From assembly GCF_016820445.1 (NCBI RefSeq), contig NZ_JADHDT010000008.1:213558-277557 (forward strand): DNA of 64,000 bases. Reading direction: 5' to 3'. Origin of the DNA: Sphingomonas beigongshangi. Lineage in GTDB: Bacteria > Pseudomonadota > Alphaproteobacteria > Sphingomonadales > Sphingomonadaceae. Under the pieces are notes generated by a model that was not told where the DNA came from, searched no databases, and worked only from the letters and a program-made list of their open reading frames with translations. Positions 34,387 through 45,066 of the stretch are shown here, piece after piece. Position numbers and translations under genes: made by a program. Within the stretch, counting starts at the first letter, position 1, and each line of letters opens with the position of its first letter.

Positions 34387-36195
34387 ATGCCTTTCACCCG
34401 AGCCACCGCGCGACCGCGCATCGTTTTCCGCCGCGCGCTCGCGCTTCTGCACCCCGAGCGGGGCAAGGTGACGGCGCTGGTTGCGGCGGGCGCCCTCATC
34501 GCCCTCCTCCAGGTCCTGGAGCCCGTCCTGTTCGGGCGCGCCATCAACGGCTTGGCGAAGGGTGCCAACCCGCTCGACTATGTCGCCCTGTGGTGCGCGA
34601 TCAGCGTTACCGCTTTCGTGTCGGCGATGGTCATCTCGCTCGGGTCAGACCGCCTCGCCCATCGGCGGCGACTGGCGTCCATGGCCGGCTTCGTCGAGCA
34701 TCTTCTCGCGCTGCCGCCGTCCTTCCACCATCAGGCCCGGTCGGGTCGACTCATGCGGATCATGATCGCAGGGTGCGAGAGCCTGTTCTTCGTTTGGTTG
34801 CCCCTGCTGCGCGATCAGGTCACCAACGCGGTGGTGCTGCTCGCGGTTCTGCCGATCGCGTTGCTGACCAACTGGCGCCTCGCGCTGGTGCTCGTCGCGC
34901 TGCTCGTCGTCTACGCGCTCGTCAACCTGATCGTCATGCAGCATACCGCCCGTGGTCAGGCCCAGGTGGAGACGCGTTTCACCGACCTGTCGGGGCAGCT
35001 GGGCGACCTGCTCGGCAATGTCTCCGTCCTGCAGAGCTTTCTCGCGGTGCCAGGCGAACTGCGCCAGGTGAAGATGTCGCTGCACGACCTGCTGCATGCC
35101 CAATATCCGGTGCTCAACTGGTGGGCGCTGTCGGCGGTGCTGACCCGCGGCGCCTCGTCGATAGCGATCGTGGCCATCTTCGGCGTCGGTTCCATGCTGG
35201 TGGCGCGGGGGCTCGCCACGATCGGCGATGTCGTCGCCTTTGTCGGATTCGCGACGCTGATGATCGCGCGGCTGGAGATGCTGACCACCTTCATCGTCGA
35301 TGTGGCGCAGCGGCTGCCGACCCTCGGGCAGTTCTTCGCCGTGCTCGATCAGGAATCGCATATCGCGGAACGGCCCGGCGCCCCCGCGCTGCGCGTCACC
35401 GCCGGCGAGGTGCGCTTCGAGAACGTGTCCTTCCGCTATCCGACGGGATCGGGCGCGGTGCACGACCTCGACTTCACCGTGTCGCCCGGAGAGACGGTCG
35501 CGATCGTCGGACCAACCGGATCGGGCAAGTCGACGGCGCTCGGACTGCTGCAACGGGCCTATGATCCAGGCGCCGGCCGCATCCTCGTCGATGGGCAGGA
35601 CATCCGCGATGTCACCCTCGCCTCGCTGCGCGCGGCGACGGGGGTCGTCTTCCAGGAGGCGGGACTGTTCAACCGCTCCATCGCGGAGAATATCGCAATG
35701 GGCGACCCCGCTGCGACGTTGGAGTCGATCGAGGACGCCGCCCGCATCTCCGGCGCCTACGATTTCATCGCACGCAAGCCACAGGGATTCGCCACGCCGG
35801 TCGGCGACCGCGGTCAGGGGCTTTCCGGGGGCGAGCGCCAACGGATCGCGATCGCCCGCGCCCTGCTCAAGGACGCGCCGATCCTGCTGCTCGACGAGGC
35901 GACAAGCGCGCTCGACGTCGCGACCGAAGCACGGCTTCAGGAAAGCCTCGACCGGCTTCGCCAGGGTCGCACCACCTTCGTCATCGCGCATCGCCTGTCG
36001 ACCGTGCGGGCGGCGGATCGCATCATCGTCCTCGACCAGGGACGGATCATCGAGCAGGGCGGCTTCGACGCGCTGCTCGCCGCCGGCGGCGCCTTCGCGG
36101 CGCTCGCCCGCGATGGCGGGCTCACCCAGGCCGCCGCGAATGACGACGCCGACGCGGCACGGGCCGGTCGCGTGGCGATCCGTACAAACGCTTGA
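34387..36195 (+). CDS. ABC exporter, NdvA-like (cyclic glucan type)
   Basis: 602 residues, close to NdvA/ChvA (588). A six-helix membrane domain (about 20-320) is fused to an ATPase domain with Walker A GPTGSGKST (Lys381), signature LSGGERQR and Walker B ILLLDEATSALD. The N-terminus (ALALLHPERGKVTALVAAG) and membrane sequence fit beta-1,2-glucan exporters of alphaproteobacteria. No glucan synthase (NdvB) is present here, so the substrate is inferred. ATG 34387 is preferred because the upstream frame lacks family-like sequence. The MalK-like gene follows after 49 bases. Confidence 0.85.
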   Translation: MPFTRATARPRIVFRRALALLHPERGKVTALVAAGALIALLQVLEPVLFGRAINGLAKGANPLDYVALWCAISVTAFVSAMVISLGSDRLAHRRRLASMAGFVEHLLALPPSFHHQARSGRLMRIMIAGCESLFFVWLPLLRDQVTNAVVLLAVLPIALLTNWRLALVLVALLVVYALVNLIVMQHTARGQAQVETRFTDLSGQLGDLLGNVSVLQSFLAVPGELRQVKMSLHDLLHAQYPVLNWWALSAVLTRGASSIAIVAIFGVGSMLVARGLATIGDVVAFVGFATLMIARLEMLTTFIVDVAQRLPTLGQFFAVLDQESHIAERPGAPALRVTAGEVRFENVSFRYPTGSGAVHDLDFTVSPGETVAIVGPTGSGKSTALGLLQRAYDPGAGRILVDGQDIRDVTLASLRAATGVVFQEAGLFNRSIAENIAMGDPAATLESIEDAARISGAYDFIARKPQGFATPVGDRGQGLSGGERQRIAIARALLKDAPILLLDEATSALDVATEARLQESLDRLRQGRTTFVIAHRLSTVRAADRIIVLDQGRIIEQGGFDALLAAGGAFAALARDGGLTQAAANDDADAARAGRVAIRTNA

Positions 36196-36244
36196 ACCGC
36201 CCCGCAAAGACGTGGACAACCGGCGCTCATCAAGGAGTGCCGGC

Positions 36245-37322
<1,078 letters not shown>

Positions 37323-37333
<11 letters not shown>

Positions 37334-38168
37334 TGCTGCCACCCAGCAGGCCGGTGATGTAATAGCGCTGCAACGCCAGGAAGATGGCGAGCACCGGCAG
37401 GGTCGTCACGACAGCGGCGGCCATCATCAACTCCCCATCGGCGGCATGTTCGCGGCCGATCGCCGCCACCGCGACGGGCAACGTGTAGAGGTGCTGGTCG
37501 GCGAGCACGATCAGCGGCCAGAGGAAATCGTTCCAGCTTCCCAGGAACAGGAAGACCGCCAGCGTCACCGTAACGGGCGCGAGCAGCGGCAGCACGATCG
37601 AGACGAAGATTCGTATCTCGCTGGCGCCGTCGAGGCGCGCCGCATCCAGCATTTCGTCCGGGATCGCGAGCGTCGCCTGCCGCACGAACAGCACGGCGAA
37701 GATACCGGCGAGACTGGGAAGGATGACGCCGGCATAGCTGTTGACCAGCCCGAGTTCCTTGAAGATGAGGAACAGCGGCAGCATTGCGACCTGCCCCGGC
37801 ACGACCAGCGCCGCGATCAGCGCTTGCAGCAGGCGTTCGCGCCCGCGGAAGCGCAGCTTGGCGAAGGCATAACCCGCCGGTACGGTGAGGAGCAGGCCGA
37901 GCATGGTGGAAATCACCGCGACCAGTACGCTGTTCCACAGCGCCGGCAACACGCGATAGTCGAACCAGGCGCCGTCGATCAGCCGACGCGCGAGCAGCTC
38001 ATGATAATTTTCCAACGTCCAGCGCGTCGGCCACAACGGTGGCGGATACGCGCTCGAGGCGCCGCGCGGCATGAACGACACCAGCACCATCCAGACGAGG
38101 GGCAGGATCGTGACCGCGGTGACCAGCGCCACCGCCGCATTGGCCAGCAGCCGCCGCATCGGGCTCAC
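37323..38168 (-). CDS. Sugar ABC importer permease, MalG type
   Basis: About 281 residues with six membrane segments. The inner-membrane EAA motif for ATPase contact is near residue 190 (EMLDAARLDGASEIRIFVSIVLP). The start is taken as GTG 38168, which overlaps the MalF-like stop (GTGA); ATG 38159 and ATG 38174 are alternatives. It should form the membrane channel with the MalF-like protein. The class transports oligosaccharides or glycerol phosphodiesters. Confidence 0.9.
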
Positions 38169-39046
38169 AGCCATTCGTAGCGGCGCCCGATACGCGTCTG
38201 GATCATCGTCAGCAGCAGGATCAGCACGAAGAGTATGAACGCCACCGCGGACGCCTGGCCGAGGTTCCACCATTTGAACCCTTCGTCGAACATGAAATAG
38301 AGCACGGTCGTGGTGCTCTGCGACGGCCCGCCCAGCGTCATCACATAAGGCTCCGCAAAGATCTGGAGGAAGCCCGCCACGCTCATCACCGCGGCGAGCA
38401 GCAGCGTCGGTCCGATCGCCGGCAGCGTGACGTGACGGAAGCGCATCCAGCGGCCCGCGCCGTCCAGTCGTGCAGCCTCCATCAGGTCGACGGGTACCGC
38501 CGCAAGCGCGGCGGTAAAGACGATCATGTTGTAGCCGAACACCTTCCACGTCACGAACAGCAGGATGGCGGGAATCGAGGCGCGCGGATCGCCGAGCCAG
38601 TCGACTCCGGGCGCGCCGATTGCGCGCAGGGCATAGTTGAGCAGGCCGAATTGCGTGTTGAGCACGAAACGCCAAACCACCGAGGTGGCGACCACGCTGG
38701 TGACGTAGGGCGCGAACAGCAGCACGCGCCACAGCGGCTTCCATCGCACGGTGCGATCATGCAGCAGAAGGGCCACCGCCAGCGACGTGCCTATCGCCAT
38801 CGGCACACCCAACAGCGCGCACAATCCCGTGTTCGCCATCGCCCGCCAGAACAATGGCGTCGCGAACAAATCAGCGAAATTGCCGAGGCCGACGAAATGC
38901 AGATTGGCCGGATCGGCAAGCGCGTAGATGCTGTAGTCGGTGACCGAAAGCCCCAGCGCCAGCGCGGTCGGAACGACGAACACGAGCAGGATGATGGCCA
39001 GAACCGGCACCGTGAAAAGCCATGCGGTGCGCGATTGCCGGGTCAT
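38165..39046 (-). CDS. Sugar ABC importer permease, MalF type
   Basis: 293 residues, six membrane segments, with the EAA motif near residue 200 (DLMEAARLDGAGRWMRFRHVTLP). ATG 39046 overlaps the binding-protein stop (ATGA), and the end overlaps the MalG-like start. The short length, without MalF's large periplasmic loop, is typical of CUT1 permeases such as UgpA/LacF. Confidence 0.9.
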   Translation of the reverse strand: MTRQSRTAWLFTVPVLAIILLVFVVPTALALGLSVTDYSIYALADPANLHFVGLGNFADLFATPLFWRAMANTGLCALLGVPMAIGTSLAVALLLHDRTVRWKPLWRVLLFAPYVTSVVATSVVWRFVLNTQFGLLNYALRAIGAPGVDWLGDPRASIPAILLFVTWKVFGYNMIVFTAALAAVPVDLMEAARLDGAGRWMRFRHVTLPAIGPTLLLAAVMSVAGFLQIFAEPYVMTLGGPSQSTTTVLYFMFDEGFKWWNLGQASAVAFILFVLILLLTMIQTRIGRRYEWL

Positions 39047-40293
39047 GCGATCCGTCCTGCCTCGACCAACGCGCGGCGCTTCGCGAGCAATGCATCGACG
39101 CGGCGGTTCATCAGCAGCGTGCCCTCCTCCACCGTCAGCTGATCGCGCACGACGCGCTCCGCGATCAGCTGGACCTCGGCACGGATCCGCTCCATTTCGA
39201 CGATCGCGGGCTGGGATGCCGGCTGTCGCATCTGCGCGGCGAACGCCGCGAGTCGCGGCGTGGCGAGTTGGGGGGACGACCAGGCGCTGCGCCGCGCCGG
39301 CAAATTGCCGATCATCGCCTGAAACTGCAGCTCGCTCCGCGCCGACGTCATGTGGCGGACGAGCGCCCAGGCCTCCGTCGGCCGAGGGCTGCTGCGGGCG
39401 ACCGCGAGGCAGGCACTGATCCCGTCGACGGCGCCCGGCCCGCGCGGACCTGGCATTCTGGTCACAGCCCAGCGGTCCGGCGGGATCTCCGCCGCCCGTC
39501 TGCGCAGGTCCAGCAGCAAGGTCGGTCCGCCCGGATAGATCGCGAAATAGCCCCGCGCGAACGCGGCGATCGGGTCCTGCAGCTCGGTCGACAGCGCGCG
39601 CGGCGCCAGTCCGTCGTCGAAAAGGGATTTGTAGAATCGCAATGCCTCGGTGAAGGCGGGGCCGGCGAAGTCGCCGCGCGTGTCGCGATCGCGCAGCAGC
39701 GGCGCGCCCGCCTGACCGGCGAAGGTGAACAACGTATCGGGCCAGTTGAGGTAGGACAGCACGACATAGTCGTCGGGCCGCCGCCGCTTGAGCGCCAGTC
39801 CCATGCGCCGCCACGAAGCCCAGTCGAGCGAAACCGCACCGAAACCCTCGCGGGCGAGCAGGTCGGCCCGATAATATTGCATCTGCGGGGCGACCGACCA
39901 TGGGACGCCATAGTCATGGGCGCCATAGCGCATCGCCGCGCGCACCGAAGGGAACACGTCGTCGACGAGCGCGGGATCGGCGAGCGGTGCGATGGCCCCG
40001 ATCATGGCGAATTCGCCGACCCAGCCATTGGGCAGCATCAGCACATCGGGCAGGGAATCACCGGAGAAAGCCGTCAGCAGCTTCTCGTGCGCCGCGGTCC
40101 AGGGCAGCGTCTGGACCTCCACCGGAATGCCGGTGGCGCGGGTGAACGCGGGCATGAGCAGGGGCGAGTAATCGCCTTCATAACTCATCGCCCACACCGA
40201 CAAGGCACGCGGGTCGCGGCGGTTCGAACACCCCGCCAGCAGAGCGGCCGGCAGTGCGGCGATGACCGTGCGTCGCGTCGGCGCCGTCGGCAT
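39043..40293 (-). CDS. Extracellular sugar-binding lipoprotein of the ABC importer
   Basis: About 416 residues from ATG 40293, with a twin-Arg-containing lipoprotein signal (TRRTVIAALPAALLAGC). An ATG at 40365 would add 24 residues that do not look like signal. Family-1 solute-binding features include IPVEVQTLPWTAAHEKLLTAF, YGVPWSVAPQMQYYRADLL and GYFAIYPGGPTLLLDL. It should bind an oligosaccharide in the periplasm and deliver it to the MalF/MalG channel. It is divergent from a large TonB-dependent receptor, suggesting receptor and importer handle the same glycan. Confidence 0.88.
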   Translation of the reverse strand: MPTAPTRRTVIAALPAALLAGCSNRRDPRALSVWAMSYEGDYSPLLMPAFTRATGIPVEVQTLPWTAAHEKLLTAFSGDSLPDVLMLPNGWVGEFAMIGAIAPLADPALVDDVFPSVRAAMRYGAHDYGVPWSVAPQMQYYRADLLAREGFGAVSLDWASWRRMGLALKRRRPDDYVVLSYLNWPDTLFTFAGQAGAPLLRDRDTRGDFAGPAFTEALRFYKSLFDDGLAPRALSTELQDPIAAFARGYFAIYPGGPTLLLDLRRRAAEIPPDRWAVTRMPGPRGPGAVDGISACLAVARSSPRPTEAWALVRHMTSARSELQFQAMIGNLPARRSAWSSPQLATPRLAAFAAQMRQPASQPAIVEMERIRAEVQLIAERVVRDQLTVEEGTLLMNRRVDALLAKRRALVEAGRIA

Positions 40294-40476
40294 GCTGGCG
40301 TTCGCGTCCGCCCAACGGGACGTGCCCGACGGCACCGCAATGTGCCGCCGGAAGAGCTTTATCATCCTGCCACGAATATATAACCCATGTTGGTGGAGCG
40401 ATTGCGCAGCCGAAACGTTCCCTCCCGCTGGCGCCTCAAGAAAAGAAACGCGTGGCGCATCAAAGGGGTACATGGG

Positions 40477-43476
40477 ATGCAGGATAAGGCAAGCTGCCGC
40501 GCCGCGATCGTCGCGGGCGTTCTGCTGTCGTCGATCGGCCAGGCGGCCGCGCAGGAGGCGCCCGCCCAACCACCCGTCGCGGCGCCCGTCGGACAGTCCG
40601 GCTCGGACGACAGGGCTGCCCCCGCCGACCAGACGTCCGGATCTGCTGACATCGTGGTGACCGGCTCGCGCATCACGCGCCCGGACTATGCGGCGCCCAA
40701 TCCGATCGTATCGTTCGGCGCGGCGAACATCCAGCAGTCGGGCAATACCAACGTCACGTCCTTTCTGCAGCGCGTGCCGGCGCTGACCAACTCGGTCGAC
40801 AGCACGCAATCCGCCGGATCCGATCGCCCGGGTGGCCAGCTCTATGGCGCGGCGGGGCTCAACCTGCTCGACCTGCGCGGTCTCGGCACCGCGCGTACCC
40901 TCGTCCTCGTCAACGGTCGCCGGCACGTCGCAAGCCAGATCGACAGTGCCGCGGTGGACGTCAACGCCATACCCACCGACCTGATCGAGCGCGTCGACGT
41001 GCTGACCGGCGGCGCGTCCGCCGTCTATGGCGCCGACGGCGTGTCCGGCGTGGTCAATTTCATCCTCAAACGCGATTTCGACGGCGTCACCGCGCGGGCG
41101 CAGATGGGTATCTCGGACCAGGGCGACGCCGGCAATCGCTTCGCTTCCATCGGCGCAGGACGCAATTTCGCGGGCGGCCGCGGCAACGTTACCCTTTTCT
41201 ACGAATACAATGCCGACAGCCCGCTGCGGAACGACGACCGCGCGTTCCTGCGACGCGAGAACCGCCGATATCTCGTCCCCAACCTGGCGTATAACGGCCC
41301 GGCAGCCGGGTCGTATCAGCAGGTGCTCGCCGGCGACCTGCGCTACCCCTATGGCACGCCCAGCGGCTATATAGAGATCGGCGGCAACGCCTATAACGGC
41401 GACGGCACCCGCTACGACCCGGGTACGCAGGTCGGCGGCGGCTTCGTCAGCGGCGGCAGCGCGACGCCCGTCGCGGGCTATGTCGGCGACCTGCTGGCGG
41501 CGACGGAACGCCACGCCGTCAATCTGCTCACGCACTATGACGTTTCCGATGCGTTCAAGCTCAGCCTGGAGGGCAAGTTCGTCCAGAGCACCGCGACGAC
41601 GTTCGGCGGCTTCTCCGGAAACTATCCGGCCGTCTTCACGCTCGACAATCCCTATATCCCCACGGCGCTGCGCAACGCCGCGCTGCTTGCCGGGGAGACG
41701 ACGATCGTCTCCAACCGCAACAACACCGACTTTCCGCGGCTTGGCGAGAGCGATCGCCGCCGCACGTGGCGGGGCGTGGTCGACGCCAGCGGCCGCGTCA
41801 CCGACCATGCGCAATATGACGTGTCGCTGACCTACGGCCAGACGGACGTGCGTATCACCAAGCTCAACAGCCGCTGGAACGATCGCTTCACCGCCGCCCT
41901 CGACGTCGTCACCGACCCGTCGACCGGCCGCCCGACCTGCCGGTCCAACCTCAATCCCGCGGCGCTGCAGGTGCCGGCCTACAGCTTCACGCCCGGTGCC
42001 GGCAGTGGCTGCCTGCCGCTCAATACATTCGGCTCCGGAGTCTACGACCCTGCCGCGCTGGCCTGGGCGACCAACCGTGACAACGTCAGCACGGCGCGCC
42101 TGACCCAGACCGTCGTCAGCGCGCAACTCACCGGCGACTTCGGCGCGCTGTTCACGCTTCCCGGCGGCCCGATCCAGTTCGCGGTCGGCGGCGAATACCG
42201 GCGCGAGACGAGCCGCTTCGATCCCAACGGCTTCCTGACCGGGAAGCAATGGTACCAGTATGACGAGGGGGACAGCTTCGACCCCAATTATGTCATCTCG
42301 CGCTCGCGCGGTGCCTTCGACGTCTGGGAGGCGTTCGGCGAACTCAACCTGCCGCTGCTGAAGGATCAGCCGTTCGCGCAGACTTTGTCCGTCGGCGCGG
42401 CGGGTCGCCTGTCGGACTATTCCACCGTCGGACGGACCCAGGCCTGGCAGTTCAACGGCGTATGGGCACCGATCCGGGACATCACGTTTCGCGGCTCGTA
42501 CGGACAGTCGGTCCGCGCGCCCAATATCGGCGAGCTGTTCCAGCCGACGAGCCCGACGACCAACTACTTCGTCGATCCATGCTATCTGGAGAACCGCAAC
42601 GCCGGGTCGGCGACCCGTGCCACCAATTGCGTCGCGCTGATCAACACCCTCGGCGGCAATCCCGCGACCTTCACCGCCAACAACAATCCCGATGCCGCGG
42701 TGCTGATCAATGGGTCGCGCACCGGCAATCCCGGGCTGAAGGAAGAAACCGCCCGCACCTGGACGGCCGGCACCGTCCTGCGCCCGCGCTTCCTGCCCGG
42801 CCTGTCGGTTTCGGCGGACTGGTACGACATCCGCCTGCGCGACGCGATCAACACCGCCGACGCCAACACGATCGCCAATCTCTGCGTCGATCAGCCGACG
42901 CTCGCCAACGTCTTCTGCGCCGCGATCCGTCGCCGGCAGGGCACCGGCTATATCAACGGCTTTTCCGTCCAGCCGCAGAACGTCGCGAGCTTCCGGACCG
43001 CGGGACTCGACGTCAACCTCAGCTATGTCATCCGCGCGTCGCGCGCCGGCACGTTCGACCTGCGCTTCGTCGGCGGCTATCTCGACCGGCTGGAGCAGAT
43101 CGCGACGCCAGGCGCGCAGCCAGAGGATCAGGTCGACCAGCCCGGTCGTCCGAAGTTCAATTTCGTCGCCTCGCCGACCTGGTCGCTCGACCGTCTGACG
43201 ATCAGCTACAACCTGCGCTGGTTCGACCGCACCCGTCGCTTCCCCAAGGCGGCGACGGACGCCAACCCGGACTACGCCGCCCCCGACCTGCTGCGCTACA
43301 AGGAGCTCTGGCAGCATGACGTGCAGGTTCAATATGCCGTGACGCCGGATTTCGCCCTGTACGGCGGCGTCAACAACCTGACGGGGCAGAAGCCGGACGT
43401 CGACAGCTACGATTATCCGATCCCGTCCCTCGGGCGCTATCTCTACATCGGCGTGAAGCTCGGCGGTCGGCGCTGA
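40477..43476 (+). CDS. TonB-dependent outer-membrane receptor
   Basis: 999 residues from ATG 40477 (AAGGGG upstream). A signal peptide ends in AAAQEA. The plug domain starts near 58 (DIVVTGSRITRPDYAAPNPI), with plug hallmarks VLVNGRRH, IERVDVLTGGASAVYGADGVSGVVNF. A long 22-strand barrel ends with an aromatic terminal strand (RYLYIGVKLGG). This is the large sphingomonad/Caulobacter/Xanthomonas receptor type that often imports plant or algal oligosaccharides. The divergent sugar ABC importer supports a carbohydrate ligand over iron. The 183 bases between the two starts contain both promoters. Confidence 0.92.
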   Translation: MQDKASCRAAIVAGVLLSSIGQAAAQEAPAQPPVAAPVGQSGSDDRAAPADQTSGSADIVVTGSRITRPDYAAPNPIVSFGAANIQQSGNTNVTSFLQRVPALTNSVDSTQSAGSDRPGGQLYGAAGLNLLDLRGLGTARTLVLVNGRRHVASQIDSAAVDVNAIPTDLIERVDVLTGGASAVYGADGVSGVVNFILKRDFDGVTARAQMGISDQGDAGNRFASIGAGRNFAGGRGNVTLFYEYNADSPLRNDDRAFLRRENRRYLVPNLAYNGPAAGSYQQVLAGDLRYPYGTPSGYIEIGGNAYNGDGTRYDPGTQVGGGFVSGGSATPVAGYVGDLLAATERHAVNLLTHYDVSDAFKLSLEGKFVQSTATTFGGFSGNYPAVFTLDNPYIPTALRNAALLAGETTIVSNRNNTDFPRLGESDRRRTWRGVVDASGRVTDHAQYDVSLTYGQTDVRITKLNSRWNDRFTAALDVVTDPSTGRPTCRSNLNPAALQVPAYSFTPGAGSGCLPLNTFGSGVYDPAALAWATNRDNVSTARLTQTVVSAQLTGDFGALFTLPGGPIQFAVGGEYRRETSRFDPNGFLTGKQWYQYDEGDSFDPNYVISRSRGAFDVWEAFGELNLPLLKDQPFAQTLSVGAAGRLSDYSTVGRTQAWQFNGVWAPIRDITFRGSYGQSVRAPNIGELFQPTSPTTNYFVDPCYLENRNAGSATRATNCVALINTLGGNPATFTANNNPDAAVLINGSRTGNPGLKEETARTWTAGTVLRPRFLPGLSVSADWYDIRLRDAINTADANTIANLCVDQPTLANVFCAAIRRRQGTGYINGFSVQPQNVASFRTAGLDVNLSYVIRASRAGTFDLRFVGGYLDRLEQIATPGAQPEDQVDQPGRPKFNFVASPTWSLDRLTISYNLRWFDRTRRFPKAATDANPDYAAPDLLRYKELWQHDVQVQYAVTPDFALYGGVNNLTGQKPDVDSYDYPIPSLGRYLYIGVKLGGRR

Positions 43477-43477
43477 C

Positions 43478-43502
43478 CGTCCGGCCCAGGCTGGGCCGGA
43501 CG
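43478..43502. terminator. Bidirectional hairpin between receptor and exonuclease genes
   Basis: A perfect 11-bp stem (43478-43488 with 43492-43502) and three-base loop fill the 33-base gap between two convergent stop codons. It is well placed to end both transcripts. Confidence 0.75.
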
Positions 43503-43509
43503 ATCGCGC

Positions 43510-44178
43510 TCACGGCTCTGGCCGTCGTTCGGTCGATACGGCCGGCGCGCCGTTCGACACGCCATCGCCGTCGACACGTTTGGACGATCGCGAACGTCGC
43601 CTGGGACTTGCCGGTGCGAGCCAGCCGGCGAGGTCCATGCCTGTGTGCTCGATCGCACGGACGATCACCATCCCGGCGGCGCGTGCGTCGCTGAGCGCAT
43701 CATGGTGCTTGTGGGGCAAGCCCAGGAACGTCGTCAGGACGTTGAGACGGTGACTGGGCAGGTCCGGCCATGCGCGTTTCGCCACCCGCACGCTGTCGAG
43801 CCACGTCGCCTCGATCGGCTCGCGCCCGTGGGTCAGGCATGCCGCCGCCAGCGCGCCCTTGTCGAACAGCGAATGCGCGACGGCGATGCGGCCGGTCAGA
43901 TGTCCTGCCACAATCCCGTGGACCTCGGCGAACGTCGGCGAACCAATCACGCGGTCGGACGTGATACCGTGGATGCGGATGTTGAACGAAGAGAAACGGT
44001 CGAGAGGGTCGATCAGCGTTTCATACGCGAAAATCTCCCTGCCATCGCGGAAGCCCACGATCCCGATCTGGCAGATGCTGCTGACCTGCGAGCATGCGGT
44101 CTCGACGTCGACGACCACGAAATCGGGTGTGTCGGCGCGGCCGGCGGCTGCTTCCGTCACATCGTAGCCCGCGTCCAT
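43510..44178 (-). CDS. DnaQ-like 3'-5' exonuclease
   Basis: 222 residues. ATG 44178 shares a base with the AlkB-like stop (TGATG). The DEDDh exonuclease pattern is complete: Asp24-x-Glu26 in VVDVET, a middle Asp in AVAHSLFDKGAL, and the final His-Asp block HHDALSDARAAG near 155. The disordered basic tail (ASPRRRSRSSKR) after about residue 185 may bind nucleic acid. It is a stand-alone exonuclease, not the polymerase III epsilon chain. Coupling to an alkylation-repair gene suggests a DNA or RNA repair role. Confidence 0.88.
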   Translation of the reverse strand: MDAGYDVTEAAAGRADTPDFVVVDVETACSQVSSICQIGIVGFRDGREIFAYETLIDPLDRFSSFNIRIHGITSDRVIGSPTFAEVHGIVAGHLTGRIAVAHSLFDKGALAAACLTHGREPIEATWLDSVRVAKRAWPDLPSHRLNVLTTFLGLPHKHHDALSDARAAGMVIVRAIEHTGMDLAGWLAPASPRRRSRSSKRVDGDGVSNGAPAVSTERRPEP

Positions 44179-44738
44179 CACGACTGCTCCGCAAGGCTGC
44201 GGAAGGTGATCGACCAGCGGGGATGTCCCATCGGTGCGATGCTATGCTCCCATTCGTACCGGGCGGGACCGTCCATGTGATAGCCGCCGCGCGGGTCGAG
44301 CGGCACGGCCACGCGGTCGAACCCGCCGGCCCGCCGCCGCCGGAAACGCATCGTCGCTGGCTCGCCGAGCGAGATACCGACGACATGGCCGTAGATCGGC
44401 CGGTCGCGATGCCAGCCGATCCCCGCGCCCGGATCGTAGCGGATCAGCAGCGCCTGGATGAGCTTTTCCGGGTCGATCCGCGCAAATGCCGCCATCCTGT
44501 CGCGGATGGGGAGCAGCCAGTCCGGTATCGGCGGCGCATCTTTGGGCCGGCCGACTTCGAAGTCGTAGCTCCACCCGAAGGACGTCGTCAGTCGCTTGCC
44601 CGTCCAGCCCTGGAACCGAAAGGGTTCGAGGTGGGTGGCGTCGATCCGGTCGATCAACACGCCTTCCTCCTCCTCCGTGATCATGCTTTGGCGGGTCGCA
44701 AGGCCGGGCAATGCTGGTAACCCGAAGAGATCGAGCAT
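44178..44738 (-). CDS. AlkB-family 2-oxoglutarate/Fe(II) dioxygenase
   Basis: 186 residues from ATG 44738. Family motifs: N-terminal FRFQGWTGKRLTTSFGWSYDF, substrate/iron segment GIGWHRDRPIYG with the His-x-Asp pair, GEPATMRFRRR, then the C-terminal His and Arg of WEHSIAP...RWSITFRSL that bind iron and 2-oxoglutarate. It is likely to demethylate alkylated bases or RNA. The compact form, with GKRLTTSFGWSYDF, resembles ALKBH4/6/7-like bacterial homologues more than E. coli AlkB. It forms a tight two-gene operon with the exonuclease. Confidence 0.88.
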   Translation of the reverse strand: MLDLFGLPALPGLATRQSMITEEEEGVLIDRIDATHLEPFRFQGWTGKRLTTSFGWSYDFEVGRPKDAPPIPDWLLPIRDRMAAFARIDPEKLIQALLIRYDPGAGIGWHRDRPIYGHVVGISLGEPATMRFRRRRAGGFDRVAVPLDPRGGYHMDGPARYEWEHSIAPMGHPRWSITFRSLAEQS

Positions 44739-45066
44739 CAATCCGCCACTTTCATGGCTATGGGAGAAGGCTTGGTACGGCGCCGACCGACAGCCATGCG
44801 AGATGCTCCTGCTTGCGTGCCGCCGGTCCGGCCACGTCGAAGTTCGAGGCATGCAGCGCCTCCGACGACACGTGCGGATCCGGCCGACTTTACGCCCTGA
44901 CCCCCCGACGGGGCACCGTCTCGGATCACGTAGGGCGAGGGATACGCCGCCGCAAGGAGGCTAAGGCCCGGGCAGCTTGGACCGGCGTGCGCGGGCATCG
45001 TGCCATACGCGGGAAAGCGTTGGCGCTTCATCCGTTCAGCTAGCTCCACCCCGGCGGAGTTCGAAG
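44739..45066. other. Gene-free interval of 328 bases
   Basis: Between two divergent genes (AlkB-like and alcohol dehydrogenase). I see no convincing coding frame, repeat or RNA gene. It should contain both promoters. Base composition and short frames on either strand look non-coding. Confidence 0.6.

Noticed and set aside
40294..43332. N-terminal extension of the sugar-binding protein frame (1429 codons in all)
   Set aside because: Only the last 416 codons have a signal and binding-protein features; the rest is antisense to the TonB-dependent receptor.
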